From: Clostridiales bacterium
Lineage (GTDB): Bacteria; Bacillota; Clostridia; Oscillospirales; Acutalibacteraceae
Assembly: GCA_019416455.1 (NCBI GenBank)
Contig: DXXG01000028.1
Location: 248,001 to 312,000, forward strand
Direction of reading: 5' to 3'
Length of the DNA stretch: 64,000 nucleotides
The notes beneath the pieces were generated by a model, which worked only from the letters and a program-made list of their open reading frames with translations, was not told the DNA's origin and did not search any database. The position numbers and the translations under genes are program-made. Of this stretch, positions 31,446 through 40,260 are shown one piece after another (positions within the stretch are counted from its first letter, which is position 1; the number at the start of each line of letters is the position of its first letter).

Positions 31446-32701
31446 GTTCCCTTCCCCTTTCTTCCCCGAGCAGCAGCCTGGCCAGCCTTCAATCCGGTCG
31501 CCCAGGCCCAGTGAAGGTTATACCCTCCGCAGTCTCCGTCCAGATCCAGGAGCTCTCCGGCCAAGTACAGCCCTCGCCGCTTTTTGGACTCCATGGTGGT
31601 CGGGTCCACTTCCCTCAGAGGGACACCGCCCCTGGTGACCTGAGCGCTTTCCCAGTCTCCCGTTCCAATGACTGGAAAACGCCACGACTTGGCAAGCCCT
31701 GCCGCTTTCCGCAGCTGCTGACGGTTGAGATCCTGGAACATCGCCTCTCGGGGCACACTGAGTTCCTTCATCAATTCTTCCCCCGCCCGCAGATTCAGGA
31801 CCCCGGCGAACAACTCCCAAGCAGGATAACCTGGATGCGTTTTCACTTGGCGTTCCAAATAGGAGAGAACCTGGCGGTAATCCATTTCCTCCAGAAGATC
31901 CAGGACCACTTCCACCTCTTGGGATAGTTCCTGGGGCATCCTGGCGGAAAGGTTGAACAGGCAGATCCCAGACAGGCTTCCGTCCCCAAAAAGCACCTCG
32001 CCCCGCTCCTCGTAAAGTTTCTCTCCCTGGACCCACAGGGACGCCAAAGCCTTCACCCGCACTCCTTTCAAGGAACGAAGACATTTCTTAGGACTTTTCA
32101 GATAGGTGAGGGAAGGCCGCAGCTCCGTTAGGGAATGGCCCAGCTTGGTGACCAATCCGAAGTCCCCCTCTTCCCAGGAATGCTTTGGAGAGGCTTTTCC
32201 TCCGCAGGCGACCACGCACCGGGAAGCCCATAACGTTTCCCCCGTTTTCAGTTCTAGGCGAAAGCCTCCCTCCTGGGGAACAATCTCCGTGACACCGGAA
32301 TCACAGCGAAGGACCACGCCCTGGGCTTCGCAGCTTTCCCGCAGCGCTTGAAGCACCGCGGCGGCTTGAAGATTCCGGGGATAAACTCTCCCCTCGCTGT
32401 CGGCCCGGCACAGCAGACCCAGCTTCTCGAACTCTTCCAAGATCCGGTCCGACGGACACTCTTCCAGCACCGGAGCGGCCAGCGCAGCGTCCCCATGATA
32501 ATGTGCGGCGGAAATATCCAGATTCGTCAGGTTGCACCGGCCGTTGCCCGTTGCCAGCAGCTTTTTTCCTGGTTTGGGATTGCCCTCCAGAAGGACCACG
32601 CTCACCTGTTTTCCCTGATCCTTCATAGACTTTGCCGCGGCGTGGGCTGCCATGAGCCCAGAAGCTCCCGCTCCCACCACTGCGATCTCCCAACGTTCCA
32701 T
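31439..32701 (-). CDS. HI0933/BaiN-like NAD(P)/FAD-dependent oxidoreductase
   Basis: A 420-residue flavoprotein beginning MERWEIAVVGAGASGLMAAHAAAKS, with the family motif GNGRCNLTN near residue 62, VVACGGKASPKHSWEEGDF near 165, the region LRSLKGVRVKALASL and the C-terminal end GELLDLDGDCGGYNLHWAWATGLKAG. This is the HI0933 family, which includes BaiN, linked to bile-acid reduction in gut clostridia; that function is not proven for this protein. The start has GGGAGGG with spacing 7. Its end overlaps the gene below by seven bases, so the pair is cotranscribed. Confidence 0.9.
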   Translation of the reverse strand: MERWEIAVVGAGASGLMAAHAAAKSMKDQGKQVSVVLLEGNPKPGKKLLATGNGRCNLTNLDISAAHYHGDAALAAPVLEECPSDRILEEFEKLGLLCRADSEGRVYPRNLQAAAVLQALRESCEAQGVVLRCDSGVTEIVPQEGGFRLELKTGETLWASRCVVACGGKASPKHSWEEGDFGLVTKLGHSLTELRPSLTYLKSPKKCLRSLKGVRVKALASLWVQGEKLYEERGEVLFGDGSLSGICLFNLSARMPQELSQEVEVVLDLLEEMDYRQVLSYLERQVKTHPGYPAWELFAGVLNLRAGEELMKELSVPREAMFQDLNRQQLRKAAGLAKSWRFPVIGTGDWESAQVTRGGVPLREVDPTTMESKKRRGLYLAGELLDLDGDCGGYNLHWAWATGLKAGQAAARGRKGKGTC

Positions 32702-32789
32702 GGATATTCCCTCCCCTGGGGCTGTTCCGCCCTTCATACGTGCCTTTCATTGTACAGGGGATGGGCTCAGTTTTATTTCTCAAAAAGAA

Positions 32790-33602
32790 TTACAGGTCGA
32801 TTTCTTCCAGCCTTCCAAAAGTATAACCCAGGTCTTCCCACTGGGTGAGCAATTCGTCCAGGATAGACGCGTTGGTAGCCGACGTACTGTGCAGCAGCAC
32901 CACTGCCCCCGGATGGACCCGGGGAATCAGCTTTTGGAAAGCCTCCTCTTTCGTGGGCTGGTCGTCCTCATACCAGTCCACATAAGCTAAACTCCAAAAC
33001 ACAGTGCGGTATCCCAGCTCCTGGGCCATACGCAAGTTGGACTCGCAGAATTTCCCCTGAGGCGGCCGGTACAGCTTCGGCATCTCTTCCCCGGTGACCT
33101 CCCGGTACAACTCCTCGTTCTTGGTCAGTTCTTCCCGGAAAGCCTCCTCTGTGGCAATGGCCGACATATCCGGATGGGTATAGGTATGGTTCCCAACAGT
33201 GTGGCCTTCCTTTACCATGCGGCATACAAGTTCCGGTTCTGTCTCCAGGTAATTTCCCACCAGGAAAAAGGTGGCTGGCACATTGTGCTTTTGGAGCACG
33301 TCTAAGATCTGAGCGGTGTAGCCGTTCTCGTAACCCGCGTCAAAAGTGAGATACAGCACTTTCTCCTCTTCCGGTCCCCGGTACAGGGCATTGTATTGAG
33401 CCAGATACTCGCTGTCCGCGTTGCCGATGGGCGCCTGACCCTCCTGCTGGAAACTCAGCCCCCAGTTGGTGATCTCCCCCGACGCCGCCACTACGCCGCT
33501 TTCATGTGCCGTCACACCAGCCAGCGCGCATAGACCTATCAGCGCCGCCAAACACACCACTACCACTTTTTTCCGTCTGACTGCCCGCAGCAGATCCTTC
33601 AT
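32790..33602 (-). CDS. Polysaccharide deacetylase (PdaA-like, probable cortex enzyme)
   Basis: A 270-residue secreted or membrane-anchored NodB-type deacetylase. Residues 1-34 form a signal/anchor segment (MKDLLRAVRRKKVVVVCLAALIG). The catalytic motifs are TFDAGYENG near residue 85, HTYTHPD near 140 (metal histidines), RPPQGKF near 180 and LLHSTS near 237. The AG in TFDAGYENG is the delta-lactam-type PdaA variant, which removes acetyl groups from muramic acid during spore cortex synthesis. A CATACAGT sequence on the minus strand near 33688-33695 resembles sporulation -10 elements. The start has GGGGGCAGG with spacing 3-6. Role in cortex is inferred from family. Confidence 0.88.
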   Translation of the reverse strand: MKDLLRAVRRKKVVVVCLAALIGLCALAGVTAHESGVVAASGEITNWGLSFQQEGQAPIGNADSEYLAQYNALYRGPEEEKVLYLTFDAGYENGYTAQILDVLQKHNVPATFFLVGNYLETEPELVCRMVKEGHTVGNHTYTHPDMSAIATEEAFREELTKNEELYREVTGEEMPKLYRPPQGKFCESNLRMAQELGYRTVFWSLAYVDWYEDDQPTKEEAFQKLIPRVHPGAVVLLHSTSATNASILDELLTQWEDLGYTFGRLEEIDL

Positions 33603-33668
33603 GGTCCTGCCCCCTTTCCCTTATACCTATGCGCCATCTTTTGGAAGATGACCACACACAGAGCGCCC

Positions 33669-33697
33669 TTGCGTTTCCGGAAAAAATACTGTATGAT
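33669..33697 (+). promoter_or_regulatory. Promoter of the two-component system
   Basis: TTGCGT, 17-base spacer, TATGAT. A short inverted repeat GTAAGG/CCTTAC at 33725-33742 lies in the following leader. Confidence 0.5.
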
Positions 33698-33790
33698 TTT
33701 CGTAAGAATTCTGTACCTCAGGATGTAAGGAAAAAACCTTACCATTTACCATGAAAAGATTTGAGCGTTCCACAAGGAGGGACTGGAACT

Positions 33791-34498
33791 ATGGATAGCG
33801 GCGAAAAGAAAAACATTCTGGTGGTGGACGACGACCGGGAGATCGTGCGGGCCATTGCCTTGAACTTGGAAAGCGAAGGCTACAACGTGCTGAAAGCCTA
33901 CGACGGCATGGAGGCTCTGGATCTGGCCATGACACGGGATATCCATCTCATCATCATCGACGTGATGATGCCCAAACTGGACGGGCTTTCCGCCATCATG
34001 AAGATCCGGGAGCGGAAAAACCTGCCCATCATCGTACTTTCCGCCAAAAGCGAAAACAGCGACAAGGTTATCGGCCTTTCCATGGGCGCCGACGACTATG
34101 TGACCAAGCCTTTCAACCCCATGGAGCTCACCGCCCGGGTAAAGTCCCAGCTGCGGCGGTACACCTCTCTGGGGGACATCCACTCCAGTGGAGAGAACAC
34201 CATTGTCAACGGCAGGCTCTGCTTCAACCTGGACGAGCACGTGCTCTACGCCGACGGAGAACCTGTAAAGCTGACGGCTACGGAAACGAAGATTGTAGAG
34301 TTGCTGATGCGCAATCCTGGCCGCATCTTCCCCGCTGAAGAGATTTACAGCAAGATCTGGAACGAGTCGGCCTATTCCACGGAAAACACGGTGATGGTCC
34401 ACATCCGCCGAATCCGTGAAAAGATCGAGATCAACCCGGGTGAGCCGGAATACCTGAAGGTGGTGTGGGGGATTGGATACAAATTTGAAAAGCACTGA
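33791..34498 (+). CDS. OmpR/PhoB-family response regulator
   Basis: A 235-residue regulator. The receiver domain covers about 1-125, with phospho-acceptor Asp57 in LIIIDVMMPKLDG, acidic pocket DDD at 13-15 and the lysine in DDYVTKPFNPMEL near 107. The OmpR-type winged helix is at about 135-235 (LTATETKIVELLMRNPGRIF, then ENTVMVHIRRIREKI and VWGIGYKFEKH). It resembles the VanR/PhoP group. The start ATG has AAGGAGG with spacing 12. Its end overlaps the start of the histidine kinase gene. The signal is unknown, and no transporter is next to it. Confidence 0.95.
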   Translation: MDSGEKKNILVVDDDREIVRAIALNLESEGYNVLKAYDGMEALDLAMTRDIHLIIIDVMMPKLDGLSAIMKIRERKNLPIIVLSAKSENSDKVIGLSMGADDYVTKPFNPMELTARVKSQLRRYTSLGDIHSSGENTIVNGRLCFNLDEHVLYADGEPVKLTATETKIVELLMRNPGRIFPAEEIYSKIWNESAYSTENTVMVHIRRIREKIEINPGEPEYLKVVWGIGYKFEKH

Positions 34499-36191
34499 GA
34501 AAGCCACTGAACCCAAGAACATCGACATGTTCAAGGGGGTCGTCTCCTGGATCAGCTTCATGATCCTGCTCTGCGGCCTGACTACCGGGCTTCTCTTTTT
34601 GCTGTTCATCGCCGTGGATCCCAATCTGGCCAGCAGCATTGGAGAATCCGTGACGAATCTCTCCTATGGAGATTACCCCCAATGGTTACCCGTGGCAGCT
34701 GTATGCGGAGCGCTTCTGCTGGGAACCTTGCTCACTCTCATGCTGGCTTTCCGAAAAGCCAGGCGAGATTTTGAGGACACAATGGCCCAAGGGCTTGCTC
34801 AGATCTGGGTAGAGTTCAAACTCCTGTTCCTCATCCTAGCGATCACCTTCTCTATGTCGGTGGACATGTATACCTCTATTTCTTACGGACTGTTCACCGT
34901 AGTAGTTGCTGTTGTGCTGTTGTATTTTCTTTGCCTGGACATCGGCCACAACCGGTGTCTTTTCCGCCACAATATCATCCGCTCCTTGCTTCAGGCTCTG
35001 AACAATTACCGTGACCTTACCTCCTTCGAACAGAGAAGTCTGCGCCGGCTGCTCTCTACTCTAGCCGTCATCGTGGGAGTGCTGGGGGTCACGTCTGCGG
35101 TGTTCTTCAGCCTTCTGCGGCTGACCCAATCCCCTATCCGTGATTTCTTTCTGCTGGTTGTGCTGGGGTTTGCTGCCGCGGGAGTGATCGGCACAGTCTT
35201 TTGGTACACTTTGGCTTTGAAGCGTGACCTGCGTGACTGGAATATCCTGCTGGCACAGATCGCCGAAATGTATGGCGGTAACCTGAACGCGGTCAACCAT
35301 ATTCCCCCCACTTCCAACCTGTACGATTGCGCCATGCAGCTGAACATGATCCGTACCGGCATCCAAAAAGCTGTGGAAGAGGGCACCAAGGCCGACCGCA
35401 CCAAGGTGGAACTGATCACCAACGTGTCCCATGACATCAAAACGCCCTTGACTTCCATCATCAGCTACGTAGAGCTGTTAAAACGGGAACCGGACCTGCC
35501 ACCCCACGTGATGGATTATATCCAGACCATTTCCCGAAAAGCAGACCGGCTCAACCACATCGTCCAGGACGTGTTCGAAGTATCCAAGGCCGCCACTGGA
35601 AATATCTCCCTGAATCTGGAGGATCTGGACATCGGCAAGCTGCTCCAGCAGACCTTTGGGGAAATGGACGAGACTGTGCGTAACGCCGGTCTGACCTGGC
35701 GGGTGGATATCCCCGACACGCCGTTTATGGTCCATACTGATGGCCAGCGTATGTACCGAGTGTTCCAGAACTTGATCCGCAACTGCGCGCAGTATTCCCT
35801 GGAAGGATCCCGGGTCTACGTGAACCTGACTTCTCAGAACGGCTTTGTCACGGTGAGCATCCGGAACATCTCCAAAAATGAAATCACCATGAACGGCGAG
35901 GACTTGACCGCTCGTTTTGTGCGGGGGGATCAAAACCGCACCACGGAAGGCAGCGGCTTAGGTCTTTCCATTGCCAAGAGTTTTACGGAAGCCTGCGGCG
36001 GTATCTTCAATGTCCACACTGATGGAGACCTGTTCACTGTTATTGTACAGTTCCCCCTGGTGGTGAAGGCTCCCTCCCCCATGATGGCTCCTCCGGCAGT
36101 GCCTGGGACCGATACTTCCCATGCCCCAAGCGAGCCGATTCCCCCGGAAGCACCCTCTCAAGAGGAAACCCCCGAGGACACAGTTTCCTAA
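34473..36191 (+). CDS. Membrane sensor histidine kinase
   Basis: Up to 572 residues. About five hydrophobic segments in the first 265 residues (for example VVSWISFMILLCGLTTGLLF and the stretch near 120-150) make an unusual multi-pass sensor. The dimerisation/phosphorylation region has the histidine in NVSHDIKTPLTSI at residue 320, followed by an ATPase domain with QNLIRNCAQYSLEG near 435 and GSGLGLSIAK near 490. The last 40 residues are rich in proline and glutamate. The frame begins at TTG 34473, overlapping the regulator gene; TTG 34485 or ATG 34527 are alternatives, so the exact start is uncertain. No large extracellular loop suggests membrane or transporter-borne input. Confidence 0.92.
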   Translation: MDTNLKSTEKATEPKNIDMFKGVVSWISFMILLCGLTTGLLFLLFIAVDPNLASSIGESVTNLSYGDYPQWLPVAAVCGALLLGTLLTLMLAFRKARRDFEDTMAQGLAQIWVEFKLLFLILAITFSMSVDMYTSISYGLFTVVVAVVLLYFLCLDIGHNRCLFRHNIIRSLLQALNNYRDLTSFEQRSLRRLLSTLAVIVGVLGVTSAVFFSLLRLTQSPIRDFFLLVVLGFAAAGVIGTVFWYTLALKRDLRDWNILLAQIAEMYGGNLNAVNHIPPTSNLYDCAMQLNMIRTGIQKAVEEGTKADRTKVELITNVSHDIKTPLTSIISYVELLKREPDLPPHVMDYIQTISRKADRLNHIVQDVFEVSKAATGNISLNLEDLDIGKLLQQTFGEMDETVRNAGLTWRVDIPDTPFMVHTDGQRMYRVFQNLIRNCAQYSLEGSRVYVNLTSQNGFVTVSIRNISKNEITMNGEDLTARFVRGDQNRTTEGSGLGLSIAKSFTEACGGIFNVHTDGDLFTVIVQFPLVVKAPSPMMAPPAVPGTDTSHAPSEPIPPEAPSQEETPEDTVS

Positions 36192-36197
36192 AAGATC

Positions 36198-36223
36198 ACC
36201 GCGGCTTTCCTGCCGCGGTTTTT
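36198..36223 (+). terminator. Intrinsic terminator after the two-component system
   Basis: ACCGCGGC and GCCGCGGT form an 8-bp stem followed by T residues. Confidence 0.8.
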
Positions 36224-36224
36224 C

Positions 36225-36253
36225 TTGCGCTCCTAAGCCGCTGCTGGTATAAT
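36225..36253 (+). promoter_or_regulatory. Promoter of the acetyltransferase/lipoprotein unit
   Basis: TTGCGC, 17-base spacer, perfect TATAAT, placed directly after the preceding terminator. Confidence 0.6.
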
Positions 36254-36284
36254 CAGAACACATTCGAGAAGGAGGAAAGTTTTC

Positions 36285-37076
36285 ATGGTAGAGATAAAAG
36301 GAGCAGGTTTGGAGCGGATCGCGCCTCTGTTCCAGGGATGGGACGAGACCTTGATCTGGTCTGTGCTCCAAGGCTGCATGGGCAAAGCCTGGGCAGACAG
36401 CGAAGAAAATCCTGAAGCGGCTCTGCTCTGGATGGGTGATTTCCTCTTTCTGGCAGGAGACTGGCAATGCCCTGCCGCCAAGGAATTAGCCGGGCACATC
36501 CCGGAAGGGTTCTATGTGGAGGAAGCGATCATCATCCCTCAGAACATCCACTGGCAAAAATTAGTCGAGGAAGCCCACAAAGGCCATGTAGAGATATTTC
36601 CCCGATACGCTATCCGCAAAGAGCCCCACGTCTTTGATCGGACCAAGCTGGAAGCCTTTCGAGACAGCCTTTCCCAGGAGTTTACCCTGAAAGCCATCGA
36701 CCGGGAGCTTCACCGAGTGATCCTTCAAACGCCCTGGGCCTGGGATCTCTGCGGCCGCTTCCCCACATGGGAGGAGTTCGCCGCTCACGGCCACGGGTTC
36801 GTTGTTCTCCATGGAGACGAACTGGCAGCGGGAGCGTCCACCTATTCCTGGTACCGGGAAGGAATTGAGATCGAGATCGACACCAAGGAGGAATTCCGCA
36901 GGCGGGGCTTGGCTCTCTGCTGCGCATCCGCGCTGATCTTGCATTGTCTGGACAAAAGCCTGTATCCCAGCTGGGATGCCGCAAACCTGGCCAGCGTAGC
37001 GCTGGCGGAAAAACTGGGATACCATTTCAGCCACGAGTACCCCTGTTGTGGGGTGAAATGGAGGGAAACCACTTGA
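36285..37076 (+). CDS. GNAT acetyltransferase (PF12746-type)
   Basis: A 263-residue protein. The N-terminal half resembles the GNAT_acetyltran family that contains ZmaR, the zwittermicin resistance acetyltransferase. The C-terminal half contains the catalytic fold, with IEIEIDTKEEFRRRGLALCCASALILHCLDKS (acetyl-CoA loop) and YPSWDAANLASVALAEKLGYH near residue 235. The long N-terminal region (about 1-130) is family-specific. The start has GGAGG with spacing 9. Its TGA overlaps the TTG start of the lipoprotein gene. The acetyl acceptor is unknown. Confidence 0.88.
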   Translation: MVEIKGAGLERIAPLFQGWDETLIWSVLQGCMGKAWADSEENPEAALLWMGDFLFLAGDWQCPAAKELAGHIPEGFYVEEAIIIPQNIHWQKLVEEAHKGHVEIFPRYAIRKEPHVFDRTKLEAFRDSLSQEFTLKAIDRELHRVILQTPWAWDLCGRFPTWEEFAAHGHGFVVLHGDELAAGASTYSWYREGIEIEIDTKEEFRRRGLALCCASALILHCLDKSLYPSWDAANLASVALAEKLGYHFSHEYPCCGVKWRETT

Positions 37077-37663
37077 AGCGAAATCTGGTAAAAATCGTTG
37101 TTCTATTGGCCGCCTTGGCTCTGGTATTCACTGGCTGCCGCCAAAATGCCCTTAAAAATGTGGTGAGCGCTTATCCCCTGACTTCAGACCAGCAAAAACT
37201 TTTAGGATATTTGAATTTGGAGGACTCCGCCAAGCTGTTCTCCTATCGCTGCCCGGAAGAAGCGCTTTCTGTGACCGCTTCCACCTACGTATTGGATAAC
37301 GGGGTCTGGTCCAAAACAGGAGAAGGGACCATTTCCTGGGACGCTGGGGATGAGATCTCAAGGAATGGCGTATTTACCCTCATTTATCGGGAGGACCGGC
37401 GTTTCGACATGTCTTTAAACGCACAGGGAACCTCCACCTTCCGCAGTGATCCAGTGGATGTGCCTGAAGGACTGACAGCCTTCTCCCATGCCTGGCTCAC
37501 AGAGGATCAGGAGATCCAGCTGGACAAGGAGATCCCAGTAGCAATATTCGTGGGAGACAGCGGAAACACCATGGAATCTTTTACCACAGAAGATTATTAT
37601 CATCCAGAGAAACTGCAAGATTTGGATCTGGTACAAGCGGTGACTTTGACCTTCTCGGCATAA
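37073..37663 (+). CDS. Putative lipoprotein of unknown function
   Basis: A 196-residue protein beginning MKRNLVKIVVLLAALALVFTGC with a lipobox (VFTGC, cleavage before Cys22), so it is anchored on the outer face of the membrane. The mature part has no recognised domain; it contains mostly beta-like stretches (VLDNGVWSKTGEGTISWDAGDE, VFTLIYREDRRFDMSL). The start is TTG at 37073 because GGAGGG precedes it by seven bases. An ATG five codons earlier would place that sequence inside the gene. It overlaps the acetyltransferase stop by four bases, so the two are coupled. The function is not known. Confidence 0.78.
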   Translation: MKRNLVKIVVLLAALALVFTGCRQNALKNVVSAYPLTSDQQKLLGYLNLEDSAKLFSYRCPEEALSVTASTYVLDNGVWSKTGEGTISWDAGDEISRNGVFTLIYREDRRFDMSLNAQGTSTFRSDPVDVPEGLTAFSHAWLTEDQEIQLDKEIPVAIFVGDSGNTMESFTTEDYYHPEKLQDLDLVQAVTLTFSA

Positions 37664-37672
37664 AACACGCAC

Positions 37673-37704
37673 AAAAAAGGGACAGCTGTTCGCTGTCCCT
37701 TTTT
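37673..37704. terminator. Bidirectional intrinsic terminator
   Basis: AAAAAAGGGACAGC pairs with GCTGTCCCTTTTT; A and T runs on both sides, between lipoprotein and metY genes. Confidence 0.92.
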
Positions 37705-37718
37705 CTATGCTGAAAAAC

Positions 37719-38999
37719 TCAGTTGACGGCCTTCTCCAAAGCCTGCTTGATGTCGTTGAGGATATCTTCGGGGTTCTCGATGCCCACGGACAGGCGGATC
37801 AGATCGGCGGGCACGCCGGCTTCCTGAAGCTGCTCGTCCGTCATCTGGCGGTGAGTGGTGCTGGCAGGATGCAGAGCGCAGGTACGCAGGTCCGCCACAT
37901 GGGTGACCACGGAAGCCATCTCAAGGCTGTCCATAAACTTGGTGGCTGCCTCACGGCCGCCCTTCACACCGAAGGACACCACGCCGCAAGTGCCATTGGG
38001 CATATACTTCTTGGCCAGAGCATGCTGGGGGCTGCTCTCCAGGTCAGGATAGTTGACCCAGCTCACCCGGGGATCGGACTCCAGGAATTTGGCCACGGCC
38101 AGAGCATTGGAGCAGTGGCGCTCCATGCGCAGAGCCAGGGTCTCCAAGCCCAAATTCAGCAGGAATGCATTCATGGGAGCGGCCTGGGCGCCCAGGTCAC
38201 GCATCAGGTGGGTGCGGACCTTGGCGATATAAGCTGCCTTGCCGAAATGCTTGGTGTACACCACTCCGTGATAGGACTCGTCCGGCTCGGTCAGCATGGG
38301 GAACTTGCCGTTGTCCCAGTTAAAGTTGCCGGAATCCACGATGACGCCGCCCACCTGGACCGCATGACCGTCCATATATTTGGTGGTGGAGTGGATGACG
38401 ATATCCGCGCCAAAATCAAAGGGATGGCAGTTGATAGGCGTGGGGAAAGTATTGTCCACGATCAAAGGCACCCCGTGCTCATGGGCAGCCTGTGCAAACA
38501 CTTCCAGGTCCGTGACGACCAGAGAAGGATTGGCCAAAGTCTCCGCGAACACGCACTTCGTGTTGGGGCGCATAGCGGCCAGCAGCTCTTCTTTGGTGCT
38601 GGTGGGAGAAACGAAGGTGGTCTCGATCCCCATCTCCTTCATGGTCTTAAAGAACAGATTGAAGGTACCGCCGTAAATGGCGCTAGAGCTGACCATATGA
38701 TCCCCGGCGGTGCAGATGTTCAGCACGGACATAAAGCTGGCCGCCTGACCAGAAGAGGTGATCATAGCGCCCACGCCGCCCTCCAGCGCGGCGATCTTCT
38801 TCTCCACCACATCGTTGGTGGGGTTGCCCAGACGGGTGTAGAAAAAGCCGTCCTGCTCCAGATCGAACAGGGCGCCCATTTCCTTAGAGCTCTCGTAGAC
38901 ATAGGTAGTGCTCTGCACGATGGGAGCTACCCGAGGCTGGCCGTTTTCGGGCTTGTAGCCAGCATGGATGCAGAGAGTATCCCGCTTGTAATCCTGCAT
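37719..38999 (-). CDS. metY: O-acetylhomoserine sulfhydrylase
   Basis: A 426-residue pyridoxal-phosphate enzyme of the Cys/Met metabolism family that makes homocysteine from O-acetyl-L-homoserine and sulfide. It has MITSSGQAASFMSVLNICTAGDHMV near residue 85, VDNTFPTPINCHPFDFGADIVIHSTTKYMDGH with the Schiff-base lysine at residue 207 and the C-terminal LRTCALHPASTTHRQM. This length and the LHPASTTHRQ end fit MetY more than cystathionine synthase. The start has AAAGGATG with spacing 8. It lies downstream of the zinc-ribbon gene with an 86-base gap and no promoter recognised, and it carries no S-box. Confidence 0.93.
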   Translation of the reverse strand: MQDYKRDTLCIHAGYKPENGQPRVAPIVQSTTYVYESSKEMGALFDLEQDGFFYTRLGNPTNDVVEKKIAALEGGVGAMITSSGQAASFMSVLNICTAGDHMVSSSAIYGGTFNLFFKTMKEMGIETTFVSPTSTKEELLAAMRPNTKCVFAETLANPSLVVTDLEVFAQAAHEHGVPLIVDNTFPTPINCHPFDFGADIVIHSTTKYMDGHAVQVGGVIVDSGNFNWDNGKFPMLTEPDESYHGVVYTKHFGKAAYIAKVRTHLMRDLGAQAAPMNAFLLNLGLETLALRMERHCSNALAVAKFLESDPRVSWVNYPDLESSPQHALAKKYMPNGTCGVVSFGVKGGREAATKFMDSLEMASVVTHVADLRTCALHPASTTHRQMTDEQLQEAGVPADLIRLSVGIENPEDILNDIKQALEKAVN

Positions 39000-39085
39000 G
39001 TTCAAACATCCTTTCCATTTCATTATTTCACCGGCCAAACCGCTGGAAAGGCAGAAAGCCGGTAATCCGCTGATTCAAAACAGGG

Positions 39086-39568
39086 TCAGCTCCAAAGACC
39101 TTTCAGCCAGCTAGTCAGAGCGTCCGCTCCGAACACCACCAGCATCACCAACAGCAAAAACACAAACACAGAGACGGCCTGGACGATGATCCGCTTTTTC
39201 TGAGGCATCTCGTCAAAGGTCTCCTCGCCCTCTTCCCCAGCCCGTTCCCGGGCGATGTCATCTTTCAGCTGGGAAGAGATCTCCTTGGCGGCGGAGTAAT
39301 CCCCCCAGCGCACCAGGACCATTTTGTCGGTGGGCATCACGTCGCTGTCATAGAAATAGGAGACATTTCCGCCGTTGAAGGGGTCCATCCGGTAGGTGAT
39401 CCCCTTCTCCTGGAACTTCTCCTCCATCCGCATAGCGGTATACTGGTCCGCCCGGTGAAGCAGCACCAGATCCTCTTCATTCACCTGCCGCAGCTTGCTG
39501 CTTTTGCAGTTGGGGCATTTGGCGGTGGAATCCTGACAGACGCCGTGGCATTTGGTACAGTAAAGCAT
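39086..39568 (-). CDS. Zinc-ribbon membrane protein with DUF2007-like middle
   Basis: A 160-residue protein. A zinc ribbon at the N terminus (CTKCHGVCQDSTAKCPNCKS) is followed by a small domain of the putative signal-transducing DUF2007 type (HRADQYTAMRMEEKFQEKGITYRMDPF). An acidic linker comes next, then one C-terminal membrane helix (residues about 126-152, IIVQAVSVFVFLLLVMLVVF). It is a tail-anchored design. The start has AGGACAGGG upstream. It has its own promoter. The role is unknown, and it may read through to metY. Confidence 0.78.
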   Translation of the reverse strand: MLYCTKCHGVCQDSTAKCPNCKSSKLRQVNEEDLVLLHRADQYTAMRMEEKFQEKGITYRMDPFNGGNVSYFYDSDVMPTDKMVLVRWGDYSAAKEISSQLKDDIARERAGEEGEETFDEMPQKKRIIVQAVSVFVFLLLVMLVVFGADALTSWLKGLWS

Positions 39569-39626
39569 GATTCCCTGTCCTTTTCCAGAAAAACTTCATG
39601 GCACTACTTGAGCCATGATACCCTTT

Positions 39627-39655
39627 ATCATACCCTAAAGCCGGCTGTTTGTAAA
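39627..39655 (-). promoter_or_regulatory. Promoter of the zinc-ribbon membrane protein gene
   Basis: Minus strand TTTACA, 17-base spacer, TATGAT. Confidence 0.6.
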
Positions 39656-39678
39656 CAAAAAAGAAGTTTTTTCTCCCA

Positions 39679-40260
39679 TTACAGGGAAGTGTGGGGCGGC
39701 AGGAACACGGGCTGGAGCTGTTTGCCTTCCAAGGCCAGTTCGATGGCTTTGGGCAGCAAGGTGAAATCCGCCACCAGGGACACAGGCTTTTTCACAGGGT
39801 CATCCTGACGCAGGGGCACCAGGTACACGTTTTTCGTGTTCAGCAGCCGCAGCAGGTTGGGACCGGACGCCGCCATAGCATCGTTGGTGGCACAACACAG
39901 CACCACAGGGATGCCGATGCGCAGGGCAGATTTTACCGCCATGGTCACCGGGGTGTCCGTGATGCCCGAGGCGATCTTGGAAAGAGTGTTCCCGGTGCAG
40001 GGCGCCACGGCCAGCAGGTCTACCATACCCTTGGGACCGATGGGTTCTGCCTGAACAATAGTGTGGACCACCTCCCGGCCAGAGATCTCTTCCGCCTTTT
40101 GGATCCAGTCTTGGGCCTTGCCGAAGCGGGTATCCGTGGTATACGCGTTGTTGGACATGATGGGCAGGATCTTATATGTGTCCGCCAGCTCCCTCATTTG
40201 GGCCATGGCCTTGTCAAAGGTGCAGAACGAGCCGCACAGAGCAAATCCAATGGTTTTCAT
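39679..40260 (-). CDS. dpaB: Dipicolinate synthase subunit B
   Basis: A 193-residue flavoprotein-like subunit (SpoVFB). It begins MKTIGFALCGSFCTFDKAMAQM and has PIMSNNAYTTDTRFG, DLLAVAPCTGNTLSKIASGITDTPVTMAVKS and LCCATNDAMAASGPNLL, family motifs of the FMN-binding Dfp/UbiX-like fold. With DpaA it oxidises dihydrodipicolinate to dipicolinic acid, the calcium chelator of the spore core, in the mother cell. Its ATG shares the A of the dpaA stop codon (TGATG), so translation is coupled. It clearly identifies the organism as a spore former. Confidence 0.96.
   Translation of the reverse strand: MKTIGFALCGSFCTFDKAMAQMRELADTYKILPIMSNNAYTTDTRFGKAQDWIQKAEEISGREVVHTIVQAEPIGPKGMVDLLAVAPCTGNTLSKIASGITDTPVTMAVKSALRIGIPVVLCCATNDAMAASGPNLLRLLNTKNVYLVPLRQDDPVKKPVSLVADFTLLPKAIELALEGKQLQPVFLPPHTSL

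Noticed and set aside
33725..33742. Operator GTAAGG/CCTTAC before the response regulator gene
   Set aside because: A 6-bp repeat separated by A6 is too short to support as an operator without comparison.
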